Assembly: GCA_002163245.1 (NCBI GenBank) | Contig: MAAL01000186.1 | Coordinates: forward strand, 1-64,000 | DNA: 64,000 nt | Direction of reading: 5' to 3' | DNA from: Gammaproteobacteria bacterium 42_54_T18 | GTDB lineage: Bacteria > Pseudomonadota > Gammaproteobacteria > Pseudomonadales > Ketobacteraceae | Shown here: positions 7,829-16,511 of the stretch, in pieces | How the letters are laid out: each line of letters starts with the position of its first letter | Numbering within the stretch: position 1 is the stretch's first letter | Notes under the pieces: model-generated | What the model was told of the DNA's origin: nothing | Seen by the model: the letters and a program-made list of their open reading frames with translations, nothing else | Database searches by the model: none | Made by a program: the position numbers and the translations under genes

Positions 7829-8287
7829 CTATCTATACCAATCGATTGGATCTGAGCTGTAATTAGTATCGACAAGCTGTTCAAGGTAAGTAAATCCGCT
7901 CTTTTCTTTAACTTCTTCAAATACGCTCCCAAATGCTGGGCGGTCTAAATGCGATTTGATACCGGCACACCAAGAATTCCAGGTATGTGTTGAAACCCTA
8001 TCCTTGGCTCTCAAGTAAACTTGCTCATTACTCAAATCAAGATAGTTGTATACCAATTCTCGCACCTTTGATGCCTCCTCTGCAGAGGGTACGCCTCCAA
8101 TGAGCACATCTACTGGCAATTCCATGGAGATAGCACGATATTGCTGGTCTATCTGATCCTCGAATTCGGCTTGCGCTTGTTTCTTAGAGATACGAATTTG
8201 CCACGCACCAAACAACACACCGAATGCTGTTGCTATTGACCCTATTGCTGTCGCTACCGAACTTATGGCATTCCAGTCAACAATCAT
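7829..8287 (-). CDS. hypothetical membrane-anchored protein
   Basis: 152 residues. Residues 8-27 (SSVATAIGSIATAFGVLFGA) form one membrane segment, followed by the basic, glutamine-rich stretch WQIRISKKQAQAEFEDQIDQ and a soluble helical domain. This N-terminal layout is common in small bacterial proteins of unknown function found near accessory loci. No enzyme motif is seen. It starts at ATG 8287, 29 bp after the ycjF-like gene, so it may share transcription with ycjX-ycjF. An overlapping frame reading to 7660 (GTG start near 7790, about 43 residues) has protein-like composition and could be a small coupled gene or a former C-terminus, but is not called separately. Confidence 0.6.
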   Translation of the reverse strand: MIVDWNAISSVATAIGSIATAFGVLFGAWQIRISKKQAQAEFEDQIDQQYRAISMELPVDVLIGGVPSAEEASKVRELVYNYLDLSNEQVYLRAKDRVSTHTWNSWCAGIKSHLDRPAFGSVFEEVKEKSGFTYLEQLVDTNYSSDPIDWYR

Positions 8288-8316
8288 TTTTACTCCTTTT
8301 CACTTTTGCATATCTA

Positions 8317-9333
8317 TCATTTGATCATTGTCTTTATGTTTATCACAATCGGTGCGATTAACGATTTCAACTTTGGCCGATCTTTCTCAGAAAACGCTAT
8401 TGGCCGTGTCACAATCATCGCTGCAACCCCAATCTTTGCCGTATACACACCGGCACCGATGGCCTGCCCTGCTCGTACACCTGCGATGCCTGACAACGTC
8501 GACACTCCGATTTCTTCCATTGTTTGATCCAGAATTATTTCACTGACACCTATTAATGCCAACTGATTGATAACAGACTTTATGAGTGTGTAACGATTGG
8601 CAAGTGATGGCCGCATGCCATAAACCTGCGCTATTTCATCAACCAATTTCATGCTACGCCACAGTGCGAGCCCCATATCCACAGAAGCCCAAGGACTGAC
8701 CGCTACGGCAACACCGGTTTGCCCGCTAAAGTTTGCGATCCTTCGAAGTACTTCCTGGTCCAAAGGTTGTAAGAATGTGCGATCAATGTGTTCAATAACT
8801 TCACGATCATCACAATAATCTGGTAGCTGATCCAAACAGCGCTTAAGGTATACCTGCTGTGGTTTATTGCCGTAAAAGGTGTTCAATGTAGAAATAAAGT
8901 TTTTAGCATGCCCATGATCTCGGCCTTCCAATAACCGAACTGATTGCTTGCGAATACCGTCCATTGCTTCTGCATTTCCATGATCATTCAAATACCCACG
9001 TGTTACACGTAAACCAAGGCCGAGAACAACAGATAGAAGTAAAACAAACACACAGGCAAACACCCAATGAACGGCAAACGCACTTTTAATGACAGACCAT
9101 ACCTCCCACCCAGAAAGTGTTAACAACAGTATTAGCAGGCTATAACAGAAAGTTCTTAATCCCTTAATGGGTAATTTCTCTAAACATATACCAGAGTACT
9201 CTGATACATGCGGTAAGCGCTCACCAGCGGTGATTGATTCAGGCACATCAACTATCGATTGATCTTGGTCGGGCACAAACGTTTTCGGCTTTCGTGATTG
9301 GGTAACTTCAGGCTTATCCGTCTTCATTCGCAT
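8317..9333 (-). CDS. ycjF: YcjF/UPF0283 family inner-membrane protein
   Basis: 338 residues with two membrane segments at about 60-80 and 90-110 and a C-terminal DUF697-type domain (SGIAGVRAGQAIGAGVYTAK...) ending in a hydrophobic helix. This matches the YcjF family, normally encoded next to the YcjX ATPase as here; the two genes overlap by 10 bp. In enterobacteria ycjX-ycjF lie beside the phage-shock genes and respond to envelope stress, but no psp genes are visible here. The molecular role is unknown. Confidence 0.85.
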   Translation of the reverse strand: MRMKTDKPEVTQSRKPKTFVPDQDQSIVDVPESITAGERLPHVSEYSGICLEKLPIKGLRTFCYSLLILLLTLSGWEVWSVIKSAFAVHWVFACVFVLLLSVVLGLGLRVTRGYLNDHGNAEAMDGIRKQSVRLLEGRDHGHAKNFISTLNTFYGNKPQQVYLKRCLDQLPDYCDDREVIEHIDRTFLQPLDQEVLRRIANFSGQTGVAVAVSPWASVDMGLALWRSMKLVDEIAQVYGMRPSLANRYTLIKSVINQLALIGVSEIILDQTMEEIGVSTLSGIAGVRAGQAIGAGVYTAKIGVAAMIVTRPIAFSEKDRPKLKSLIAPIVINIKTMIK

Positions 9334-10787
9334 TTATCCCCTATTAGCGCGTTAATTATCGTATCCATTCGAATATGAGGCACCGGATCCCCGTTCTGAT
9401 ACGACAAACCTTTGGGTGGACCTAACTCAGGAATTTTCCAATCATAGAAAAGTTTCCACTCCTCCCCTTCCGGGATTCGAGCAGTGATCGTTGGATGAAC
9501 ATAACCGACAGACTTACCGCTACAATCAACGCCAACAATTCCTTTGCCCTCCTCATGCTCAATTTCTTGAGAGGATCTTACGGCCGCAGTTGCTTCACAC
9601 ACTGGTCTAACACCTTCATGCTGAGCATTTTGATAAGCTTGTTTAACAACAGTTCCCAATAACTGACGCACCGCTTCATGATCCTCAGATAAAACCTGAT
9701 CTATCTTTGTCGCAGCAAAAACCACTTTATCTATTTTTGGATTAAATAACTGTCGTAATCTATTTTGTTTTCCGTATGAAAAACTATCGGATATATTGGA
9801 TAGCGCTTGGCGCATATCATCAACATACTCAGCACCGGAATTCAGCGCACTCACCACATCGACCAAAACCAGCTGTCTTTCAATGCCTCCAAAAAAGGAA
9901 GCATAAAATGGATCGACCAGTTCTTTTTTGTAGCGCTCGTAACGTTGCTGGCATACTTTGAAATAACTATTGTCACTCGCCGCATCTAACTGCCCCTCAG
10001 AGTAACCCCCACATTTCAACAGTGGGATAAACTTCAGAGCATCCGTATCGACAGTAGTACCGGGAATCAAAAACCGTCCAGGTTGAATCAGGCTCAAACC
10101 ACTTTCTTTACAACTGCGTAGAAAATCAACAAACTCTTGATTTATTGCCTTTAGCTCTTCTTCATCACACTCAGCCAGAGGGTCAATTTTCTGAAGTTTT
10201 GATAACGTTGCTCCCAGCAGCCCCATACGTGGTGATTGAGTGTACATTGCACTGCACTGGGCACACCAGCGTGAAAAACCCATATCCCGCATTGGTAGGT
10301 CTAGCAACCACTCTCCCGGATAATCTCTTATCTCAAGATATAACGAATACTGCTCGCGAGAGAAAGGGTTGAGTTTGCTAGCCGCTTTAGCCAATCTAAG
10401 CTCAAGTAAGCAACCACTGAGATCACTCGTAGACGCAGGCCAACTCGGCTGAGCATCCGTTAACCCTTTATACGCTTTATCATAAGGAAATTCTGCAAGC
10501 CCCTTTTCTTCCAGCGGGTGTATTTTTACCCCTAAAAGGCGCCCATTCAAAACAGGTGAAAAACCCGGTAAAGCAGACTTTTCGTAGTGGAGGAGCTGAT
10601 TGATCAAGCTGGTGATAAAGGTGGACTTACCGCTTTGGCTAAGCCCGGTAATCCCAAGGCAAAAACGTTCATCTCGCAAACGGTTCATTTGCTTTGTCAT
10701 ACTAGAGACGCTGTCACCAGAAAACGCATCGAGCTTACGATAGCCGTTTTCAAAAAAGCTGGTTACTTTCCCTTTTACATCACTCAT
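9324..10787 (-). CDS. ycjX: YcjX-like P-loop NTPase (DUF463)
   Basis: 487 residues from ATG 10787, chosen because GGAAATTGCC precedes it; a TTG nine bases further upstream is a weaker option. Near the N-terminus GLSQSGKSTFITSLINQLL is a Walker A/P-loop, and LEIRDYPGEWLLDL is the family's switch-like segment. The length fits the YcjX family, predicted stress-related GTPases/ATPases of the cytoplasmic side of the membrane. It is translated just before ycjF with overlapping ends, indicating one operon. Confidence 0.9.
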   Translation of the reverse strand: MSDVKGKVTSFFENGYRKLDAFSGDSVSSMTKQMNRLRDERFCLGITGLSQSGKSTFITSLINQLLHYEKSALPGFSPVLNGRLLGVKIHPLEEKGLAEFPYDKAYKGLTDAQPSWPASTSDLSGCLLELRLAKAASKLNPFSREQYSLYLEIRDYPGEWLLDLPMRDMGFSRWCAQCSAMYTQSPRMGLLGATLSKLQKIDPLAECDEEELKAINQEFVDFLRSCKESGLSLIQPGRFLIPGTTVDTDALKFIPLLKCGGYSEGQLDAASDNSYFKVCQQRYERYKKELVDPFYASFFGGIERQLVLVDVVSALNSGAEYVDDMRQALSNISDSFSYGKQNRLRQLFNPKIDKVVFAATKIDQVLSEDHEAVRQLLGTVVKQAYQNAQHEGVRPVCEATAAVRSSQEIEHEEGKGIVGVDCSGKSVGYVHPTITARIPEGEEWKLFYDWKIPELGPPKGLSYQNGDPVPHIRMDTIINALIGDKCE

Positions 10788-10830
10788 TTTTGGCAATTTC
10801 CAACGATTACATTAGAGATTATGGTGTAAT

Positions 10831-11115
10831 TCAGATCACGAAAGTCCAATAAAGGTATAGGCCGCTATTTATTGCCACTGCACCAAGAATACTTAATATC
10901 AGTATTCTTCTATTTCGCTCCAGTGACGTCTTTTCCTTGTCAGCGATTAGAAATAGCAAGGGGACCCAAACCATTGTCACACTGAGAACAATACAAGCCA
11001 CTAGGATTATTGTGCTCACATCCATATTTGTTGTGATACTGAGTGCTACAGCAAGGCTGAAGAGTAGCAATATATTCAGTATGTATTTAGTACCTGGTGA
11101 TTCAGTGAATTTCAT
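10831..11115 (-). CDS. small membrane protein of unknown function
   Basis: 94 residues with three predicted membrane segments: about 12-30 (ILNILLLFSLAVALSI), 35-58 (IILVACIVLSVTMVWVPLLFLI) and 72-92. Charged residues lie in the connecting loop (ADKEKTSLERNRR), probably cytoplasmic. No domain is recognised. It is co-directional with ycjX, 43 bp upstream of it. Confidence 0.6.
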   Translation of the reverse strand: MKFTESPGTKYILNILLLFSLAVALSITTNMDVSTIILVACIVLSVTMVWVPLLFLIADKEKTSLERNRRILILSILGAVAINSGLYLYWTFVI

Positions 11116-11163
11116 ACGTATTTCCCTCTAAACAGAACCGTACCACTTCTCGTATTAAAACAC

Positions 11164-12099
11164 CTAAACAACAATAAAACTTGCATCGTTCAGCTGTGCC
11201 TCTCCGTTCCAGCGGTAAGCCACCAGCTTTCCGCCTTTGGCAACAGAGTAATCCAGACAGGCTACATTATCTGCTAATTTGGCCGGATGCCCTTTAAGCC
11301 AGTAGTGCCCTAAAAACACGGGGCTCTCTTCTGCAGAATACCCCACAAGTTCACCCGCGCTAATGGGCTTATTAGCCTGCTCATCGTTTAGCACGCCTGG
11401 AGGGAAAGCCACATCCCCCATCGTACAGTCATGATTGAGCCACCACTGCGTTCGTACCTCGTGACGTTTGACACCGTCTTTATCGAAAAAATGGCCATTA
11501 TCAGGTAAGGAGTGCTCAACACCTTTTAACAATATTTCAATAGCCTCATAAGCAGGTGTGTCTTTTGTACTGGCTTCGATTAATAGCGCATCCGTAAGGC
11601 AATTGTTGCTATCCACATGGGGTTGTAGCGCCCTAATCATATTGGGCTCCCAGCAAGCATGAACAACACGCAAGCCATCCAGTTCAATCCATAGCGGAAG
11701 CGAGCGAAAAAAGGCCAGGACATCATCAAGCTCCTGTTCTAGCTCGGTGCCAAGATACTCATTAAGAAATGCGATATGTTGAAATGTATTTTTGTTAGTG
11801 CGAGGGCGCAACCAGGATCCAGGCTTATTGGGATTTTCCGTGTGATACGCCAACGCATTAAACTCATGGTTTCCCATCACTGAAAGCGCAGCGCCCTGTT
11901 GAACCATTGACATGACAATCTGTAGCAGCTGGCGCTGCTGAGGGCCGCGATCAACAAAATCACCCAGAAAAATCAGTTTTCTAGTAGGATGACGATAGCA
12001 ACCATCGACCAATGCGTAGTCCATCGCTTTCAGTATCTCGACAAGTTTACCGGCATGGCCGTGAAGATCGCCCACTAAATCGTAGTGTTGTTCGCTCAT
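11164..12099 (-). CDS. calcineurin-like metallophosphoesterase (PrpE/ApaH-like)
   Basis: 311 residues from ATG 12099. Metal-binding motifs of the metallophosphoesterase fold are clear: DLVGDLHGHAGKL (GDxHG), FLGDFVDRGPQQ (GDxxDRG) and VMGNHEFNAL (GNHE) within the first 100 residues. The family includes bis(5'-nucleosyl)-tetraphosphatases and protein phosphatases. The longer C-terminal region, with VGYSAEESPVFLGHYW and LDYSVAKGGKLVAY, is typical of larger PrpE-like members. The substrate is not identifiable. It stands alone on the minus strand. Confidence 0.88.
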   Translation of the reverse strand: MSEQHYDLVGDLHGHAGKLVEILKAMDYALVDGCYRHPTRKLIFLGDFVDRGPQQRQLLQIVMSMVQQGAALSVMGNHEFNALAYHTENPNKPGSWLRPRTNKNTFQHIAFLNEYLGTELEQELDDVLAFFRSLPLWIELDGLRVVHACWEPNMIRALQPHVDSNNCLTDALLIEASTKDTPAYEAIEILLKGVEHSLPDNGHFFDKDGVKRHEVRTQWWLNHDCTMGDVAFPPGVLNDEQANKPISAGELVGYSAEESPVFLGHYWLKGHPAKLADNVACLDYSVAKGGKLVAYRWNGEAQLNDASFIVV

Positions 12100-12294
12100 A
12101 TTACTCACTCATAGCATTGTTACTTGATCATTATTCTTCTGCTCACTCAAGTTATGGCATCTACAGCACCAACAATCCACCCATGCTTTGCGTTTTCTAC
12201 TGCCTGCATTAAATGATCAAGCATAGTACTTTGACAACCTTTTTGCGGTACGCGAAAAAGATCCGAAAGTATGGAGCCAGATAGCTGCGTATCG

Positions 12295-12486
12295 CTATAC
12301 ATTTCGATTTAGCACCGATTGTAAATGCAATGGTATATCTGGTTGATTGTCATCTAGATCAGCTAATAATAACTTGGCTGTACCGGCATTATTTAGACCA
12401 GCTGCCTCAGCTTTTTTAAGAAATGCCCCTCCGTTTGTTCCTGCGATGATAAAACTAACAAAAAACACCAACCGGGGGCGCAGCAT
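12295..12486 (-). CDS. possible small exported protein
   Basis: 63 residues from ATG 12486, preceded by AGGGA at a good distance. The N-terminus MLRPRLVFFVSFIIAGTNGGA looks like a signal or anchor segment; the rest is hydrophilic with no domain recognised. It starts 22 bp after the stop of an exported protein gene on the same strand. It could be real but is short; the ribosome-binding site is the best support. Confidence 0.35.
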   Translation of the reverse strand: MLRPRLVFFVSFIIAGTNGGAFLKKAEAAGLNNAGTAKLLLADLDDNQPDIPLHLQSVLNRNV

Positions 12487-12507
12487 AGGTTTGTCCCTAG
12501 CAGCAGC

Positions 12508-13053
12508 TTACGTTGCTCCCGTAAGGCTATCTATTGCCTCAAATAACTTAAAAGGCTTCTGTAATACATCAAGGTTTTCAAGTTGATCTCGTTGCCCCCT
12601 ACTAAGAGGTAACTTCAAGTATTCTTCTGATATGCGCCATATTTCTTTTTGAATACCGAGAACAGAATCATCTAAATCAGTGATATTTTTGAGCGTTTCA
12701 TTATTGGCATATTGTTTAATACCATAGGATAAATACGCATAATATGAGACTTCTTCTTTCGAGCAATTGAAATCAGCATGAAAATGAAAATAACCGAGTA
12801 AGAATCCTATCTGTTGTTTATTCAGGTTCAATTGAGGTAATTTTTCTACAGGCAAAAGAGTCTCTAATTTATCACAGCTTTTAATCTTTTCAGATATAGC
12901 GCTTACCGCAGATTGATATTCTTGAATCAATGATTGAGGGGCTTTTTTATCGAGCTGAACACCCAATTTATCAACAAATTCTAAGCCCGAAGAAAATGCA
13001 AAACTACTCGCGAAGGAGAAGAAAATACCGAATACGCTAGGGATTAGTTTCAT
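12508..13053 (-). CDS. exported hypothetical protein
   Basis: 181 residues starting with a signal peptide (MKLIPSVFGIFFSFASSFAFSS, probable cleavage near residue 20). The mature part is helical, with cysteines at about 59 and 98 (KSCDKL, FNCSKE) that could form a disulphide in the periplasm. No family recognised. It is isolated between the metallophosphoesterase and the hip locus. Confidence 0.6.
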   Translation of the reverse strand: MKLIPSVFGIFFSFASSFAFSSGLEFVDKLGVQLDKKAPQSLIQEYQSAVSAISEKIKSCDKLETLLPVEKLPQLNLNKQQIGFLLGYFHFHADFNCSKEEVSYYAYLSYGIKQYANNETLKNITDLDDSVLGIQKEIWRISEEYLKLPLSRGQRDQLENLDVLQKPFKLFEAIDSLTGAT

Positions 13054-13282
13054 TAATCAGAACACCCACTAGCAATTCCCCTAAAAAACACATCTTTGTC
13101 GTTGATATTTGGGCATTCCATTGACCTACATTCCTTATAGTATAAAAAGTGATATTAAGCTGCCTGATTATACTTATTTGAAAAGGCTTTCATAGAGCTG
13201 ACATTTTGACTAGAACTGTGCAACACAGACGCCTTATCGTGAACACGTCCCCGCCCAACTGCAATAAGCTGCGCGATCAATT

Positions 13283-13412
13283 CATGGCTATGGATGACCA
13301 GCCTGGGCTGCCCAGGAACACCACTACGCCCAATATCTCGATGGCTGAGTCACAAGACTGGGATTTGACAATGATACCAGCAGACATCGTGAAGTTGGCA
13401 GTTGCAGCGACA
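13283..13412 (+). repeat. degenerate direct repeat, copy A (downstream of hipA)
   Basis: Positions 13283-13302 match 15251-15270 at 19 of 20 bases, and 13358-13412 match 15271-15325 at 41 of 55. In this copy 55 bp are inserted between the two halves. The pair brackets hipBA in the same orientation. The 390-bp gap 13054-13444 holds nothing else that I recognise; an open frame crosses it but lacks coding character. Confidence 0.65.
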
Positions 13413-13444
13413 CGGAGCTTTCCGGCAGCTCCGAAAAACCATGC

Positions 13445-14719
13445 TCATTCGATAGAAAATGCATTTAAAAACTGGCGACCCCAAAGCAACTTACGATCAA
13501 CATCACTTAATCTGGCTTCGTCACAAACATTATCCCAATTTTCATCAATAATGGTTTTTTGCTGTTCAAAAATGGAGTATGCCTGTTCATCTGAAAGCAG
13601 GAAGTTATGGGCTGTTTCAAGACAGGTTTTTAACTGACTGAGGTTGTTTCTGCCTGAAATCAACATTGCTTGCAACGCTTCATTACCTGCGCGACCTTGC
13701 GGGCATATATCATAAGCGGGAGTCAGGCTTAACGCTTCACCATCCCAAAAAGCAGCATGGTTACGGGCATGATCATCTGTATTACCACATAAAATATTGA
13801 ACACAAGCCGAGAAAAAAGTTCTTTAAGTGTCTCTTTTGGTGCTATAAAGCGGTGCCGTATGATTTCTGCTAACGTTTCATAACTTGCGTAACGCGCCAT
13901 CATATCGTCAAGACCAAATAGCGTCAGAGCAGAAACCATAGATTTACGACTCCAGCCATTACCCGTGTAAATACGATCAAAACGCTCAATGAGCAACACG
14001 TCTTTATTAGCTGCCACAGTCATTTTCACCGGTGCAACATCTAACCCCACCAACTCGGCCAGCCGCATGGCAACAAACTCTGCTTTTACGACACTATAAA
14101 TATCTGTACTGGAAGAGAATTTAGCAATGTACTTTGCACCCTGATCTTCGATCAATGCCTTTGGGCGCGCACCACCGATTGAGCTTCCATGAAAGAGAGC
14201 TTGATCCAGGTCAGCGGTTAGTGACACCCCCTTCTCAACCCGCTCAACAGAGCTGAGTAACTCCTCGAGGCTCGCATTGATTACCGATCGAGGAATGTAC
14301 TCTGATGGTGATAATTGAAAATCCAAAGCGCCAATGCGATCTGAGCCTGATTCCAGCAAGTAAGTTAATTCATCAAAATTGGCCGTATCCGTGCCAGCAC
14401 CTTTCAGTCCAAGCTTTCTATTGATGATCACGCGCCGCCCCCATGCGTCGGGGGCGGCATCACGAATACAGCCGTTTATAGTTAACCCGCCAAGCAAAGG
14501 CAGCACACCCGCTTTTAAAGGTAATTCCGGCTCATAAATTGATATCGCTGGGCGAGTGTCATTCACTCGCTCAAGGTAGCTCTTACCGTAGTTAAAGTAG
14601 ACTTTATCACCATCCGCTTCTAATTTGCCTACAACGACCGGCTCGGTGTTATCTGGCAACCAAATCCACACGTAAGCTTCTGTGTAAGATTCTGCATAAG
14701 CCCCCTTAGAAATCATCAT
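13445..14719 (-). CDS. hipA: HipA-family serine/threonine kinase toxin
   Basis: About 424 residues. The N-terminal HipA domain (residues 10-110, ending PDAWGRRVI) is followed by the kinase core: GGARPKALI (P-loop-like), KYIAKFSS (ATP-binding Lys), LLIERFDR, then NTDDHARNHAAF (catalytic Asp and Asn) and PAYDICPQ (metal-binding Asp). In E. coli, HipA phosphorylates glutamyl-tRNA synthetase, stops translation and causes persistence; other HipA proteins hit other targets. The start overlaps the end of hipB, so toxin and antitoxin are co-translated. All expected catalytic residues are present, so it should be active. Confidence 0.93.
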   Translation of the reverse strand: MMISKGAYAESYTEAYVWIWLPDNTEPVVVGKLEADGDKVYFNYGKSYLERVNDTRPAISIYEPELPLKAGVLPLLGGLTINGCIRDAAPDAWGRRVIINRKLGLKGAGTDTANFDELTYLLESGSDRIGALDFQLSPSEYIPRSVINASLEELLSSVERVEKGVSLTADLDQALFHGSSIGGARPKALIEDQGAKYIAKFSSSTDIYSVVKAEFVAMRLAELVGLDVAPVKMTVAANKDVLLIERFDRIYTGNGWSRKSMVSALTLFGLDDMMARYASYETLAEIIRHRFIAPKETLKELFSRLVFNILCGNTDDHARNHAAFWDGEALSLTPAYDICPQGRAGNEALQAMLISGRNNLSQLKTCLETAHNFLLSDEQAYSIFEQQKTIIDENWDNVCDEARLSDVDRKLLWGRQFLNAFSIE

Positions 14720-15044
14720 CAACTACCTTGGTTTTCTTACGCACAGCTTTTGGTAGCAGTGCAAGCTTATCTTCAGTTTGTCTGAGATGCCGGGCAAGTG
14801 ATGTTTCGTCAGCCTCAAATAGCGTTACACCCACAATCGTAGCTACTTCAAAAACTGCACCGATCTCGCACTTCACATCACCTTTCTCAATACGTTGCAG
14901 TAGCCCCCTTGAAATACCTGCACGATCGGCGAGTTCTTGGGCAGTGAGTCTTCGCTCCTTACGCGCAGCACGTATTAACCCTCCTAGGAGCGCGAGTGCA
15001 TCGAGGCTGTAACGTGAGTAGGTGCGTTTATTTAGCTTAGTCAT
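14706..15044 (-). CDS. hipB: HipB-like XRE antitoxin
   Basis: 112 residues from ATG 15044 behind GGTGG. A helix-turn-helix of the XRE/Cro type spans about 22-72: LIRAARKERRLTAQELADRA then GISRGLLQRIEKGDVK. HipB proteins neutralise HipA and repress their own operon. The C-terminal tail is basic then acidic (KAVRKKTKVVDDDF); such tails often contact the toxin. An inverted repeat suited to autoregulation lies immediately upstream. Confidence 0.9.
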   Translation of the reverse strand: MTKLNKRTYSRYSLDALALLGGLIRAARKERRLTAQELADRAGISRGLLQRIEKGDVKCEIGAVFEVATIVGVTLFEADETSLARHLRQTEDKLALLPKAVRKKTKVVDDDF

Positions 15045-15055
15045 ATCCACCAACA

Positions 15056-15106
15056 ATGATTCATATACGGATCATATTGATACCTTACGCTCTTTGTATG
15101 AATCAT
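15056..15106. promoter_or_regulatory. hipBA operator (inverted repeat)
   Basis: ATGATTCATA (15056-15065) and TATGAATCAT (15097-15106) are perfect 10-bp inverted arms 31 bp apart, directly before hipB. ATACGGAT also occurs twice, near 15065 and 15115. E. coli HipB binds spaced TATCC/GGATA repeats; the sequence differs here but the layout fits autoregulation. Confidence 0.55.
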
Positions 15107-15250
15107 GATAGAAAATACGGATTACAGATCCCTTCTCGACACCCTGTATCCCATCAGTTTTCATTATTTCAATGATATTAAAACAGCGTAGGGAGACTTG
15201 TAGCTACCCCCAAACACTAACCTTGCCTTTATTTGATCACCTTCCGTGAT

Positions 15251-15325
15251 CATGGCTATGGATGAGCAGCATGGGATTTAACAATGGCGTCAGCAGGCAC
15301 TGTGAGCCTGACAGTTACAGCGACA
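15251..15325 (+). repeat. degenerate direct repeat, copy B (upstream of hipB)
   Basis: Uninterrupted 75-bp partner of the copy at 13283-13412. The segment ATTTAAC...GTTGGGG from about 15275 to 15337 contains an imperfect stem (GTCAG-CA-GGC with GCCTGAC), loosely like an integron attC site, but the conserved ends do not fit fully. Together with the hip operator, the tRNA terminator and tRNA-Arg it fills the 15057-15454 gap. Confidence 0.6.
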
Positions 15326-15414
15326 AAGCCGTTGGGGTTTTGTATGCATTCTTAAAGGGATTAAGATTAGAGCTAAATATATGTCTAATTATATGTCTTA
15401 CGAATTTCAGACAG

Positions 15415-15444
15415 AAAAAAGGGCTTAGCATTTCTGCTAAACCC
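15415..15444 (-). terminator. terminator after tRNA-Arg
   Basis: On the minus strand GGGTTTAGCA pairs with TGCTAAGCCC (one mismatch) around a short loop, followed by a T6 run at 15420-15415. It lies 11 bp after the tRNA-Arg 3' end. Confidence 0.75.
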
Positions 15445-15454
15445 TTATTCTATA

Positions 15455-15531
15455 TGGTGCGCCAGGAAGGAGTCGAACCTCCGACCACCTGGTTCGTAGC
15501 CAGGTACTCTATCCAGCTGAGCTACTGGCGC
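15455..15531 (-). tRNA. tRNA-Arg (anticodon ACG)
   Basis: A 77-nt cloverleaf. The acceptor stem GCGCCAG pairs with CTGGCGC, the D arm is AGCTCAGCTGGATAGAG, the anticodon loop CTACGAA carries ACG, the T arm has GGTTCGACTCC, and CCA is encoded. ACG is read as ICG after deamination. It lies next to tRNA-Ser and csrA, as in pseudomonads. Confidence 0.95.
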
Positions 15532-15706
15532 TTTAAGACGGTGCAAATTATGTAGGTTATGCTCTTGAAAGTCAACAAGTTTTTTACTTCTCTTTAACTT
15601 TCTACCTTCATTTGATTTAGCGTTTTCCGAAGAAAAACAATCATCAAATTTGCTTACCTTTGCCTGCCTTTGCTACGGACAGCTTACTATTAGAAATAGT
15701 AAGGAG

Positions 15707-15798
15707 TGGCGGAGAAGGAGGGATTCGAACCCTCGATGGGAGTTAAAGCCCATACTCCCTTAGCAGGGGAGCGCCTTCGGCCTCTCGGCCACCTCTCC
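15707..15798 (-). tRNA. tRNA-Ser (anticodon GCU)
   Basis: 92 nt including encoded CCA, with the long variable arm of a class II tRNA (TATGGGCTTTAACTCCCAT region). The acceptor is GGAGAGG/CTTCTCC, the anticodon loop CTGCTAA, and the T arm GGTTCGAATCC. A small hairpin CTTACTATT/AATAGTAAG at about 15683-15703 follows, without a clear T-tract. Confidence 0.95.
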
Positions 15799-15885
15799 AG
15801 TCACAAGCCGCGAATATTACCAGGTTTTTACGAAATGCCAAGCCCATGATGCTGTTTTTTATCATTTTATTTTAAAGCAGGCATA

Positions 15886-15929
15886 AAAAAAGCAGGATGC
15901 CGATAAAACCATCGACACCCTGCTTTTTG
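15886..15929 (-). terminator. terminator downstream of csrA
   Basis: The stem AAAAAGCAGG...CGAT / ATCG...CCTGCTTTTT with A- and T-runs at the ends is suited to both strands. It lies about 55 bp after the csrA stop. Confidence 0.75.
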
Positions 15930-15983
15930 AATACTACTTTGATACTACGATTCTAAAACATCTTGTCAGCTAAGCTAACAAGA

Positions 15984-16175
15984 TTAAACGTCCTCACCTT
16001 CAGGGTTCTGCTTTTCCCTTTGAATACGTTGATAGATTTCCTCTCGATGAACAGCAATCTCTTTTGGCGCATTAACACCAATCCGAACTTGATTACCTTT
16101 TACGCCCAAAACAGTGACAGTAACTTCATCACCAATCATCAGCGTCTCACCGACTCGTCGAGTCAATATAAGCAT
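15984..16175 (-). CDS. csrA: carbon storage regulator CsrA/RsmA
   Basis: 63 residues with the whole CsrA fold: [16 protein letters not shown] (first strands), [18 protein letters not shown], and the RNA-binding [11 protein letters not shown]. CsrA dimers bind GGA motifs in mRNA leaders and block or alter translation. The leader has AAGGAGAAGG directly before ATG, so the ribosome site itself contains a GGA and autoregulation is likely. A strong candidate for its sequestering RNA lies in this window at 43402-43645. Confidence 0.97.
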   Translation of the reverse strand: MLILTRRVGETLMIGDEVTVTVLGVKGNQVRIGVNAPKEIAVHREEIYQRIQREKQNPEGEDV

Positions 16176-16283
16176 TTACCTTCTCCTTCAAGTGCTCCGT
16201 GGCAAAAAAATCTGTCCTTTCCACTAGCCAAGCACCAAAGCTGACACAACAGCATCAACAAAAGCGCATCCCATAGAGAGTCC

Positions 16284-16313
16284 ATTACAGTAATTATTGC
16301 CTAGCTACGTCAA
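16284..16313 (-). promoter_or_regulatory. possible csrA promoter
   Basis: TTGACG (16313-16308) and TGTAAT (16289-16284), 18 bp apart, read toward csrA with a leader of roughly 100 nt. The rest of the 336-bp gap 16176-16511 shows no gene and no clear lysC terminator. Confidence 0.45.
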
Positions 16314-16511
16314 AAATGAAGGCAACCTCGCAAATTTATCCAACTTTTTAGTTATGGATAACTTTAGCTTCCCTTAGATTGGGTTCTAATGCAGGTTATA
16401 TGATTTCCTGGTTGGAGTTTCTATAGTTCAATATCGCCAGATTCACAAGGCTATTATGAACCTGACAACACCAATAATGTGTTAAATTATAATCAGTTAG
16501 AGTATTGTACG

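Noticed and set aside
13206-13637. Plus-strand open frame across the end of hipA
   Set aside because: It overlaps the conserved C-terminus of hipA in antisense and includes the repeat remnant; no coding signal.
15262-15555. Plus-strand open frame of 97 codons
   Set aside because: It runs antisense through tRNA-Arg and the repeat copy B, with no ribosome-binding site or family resemblance.
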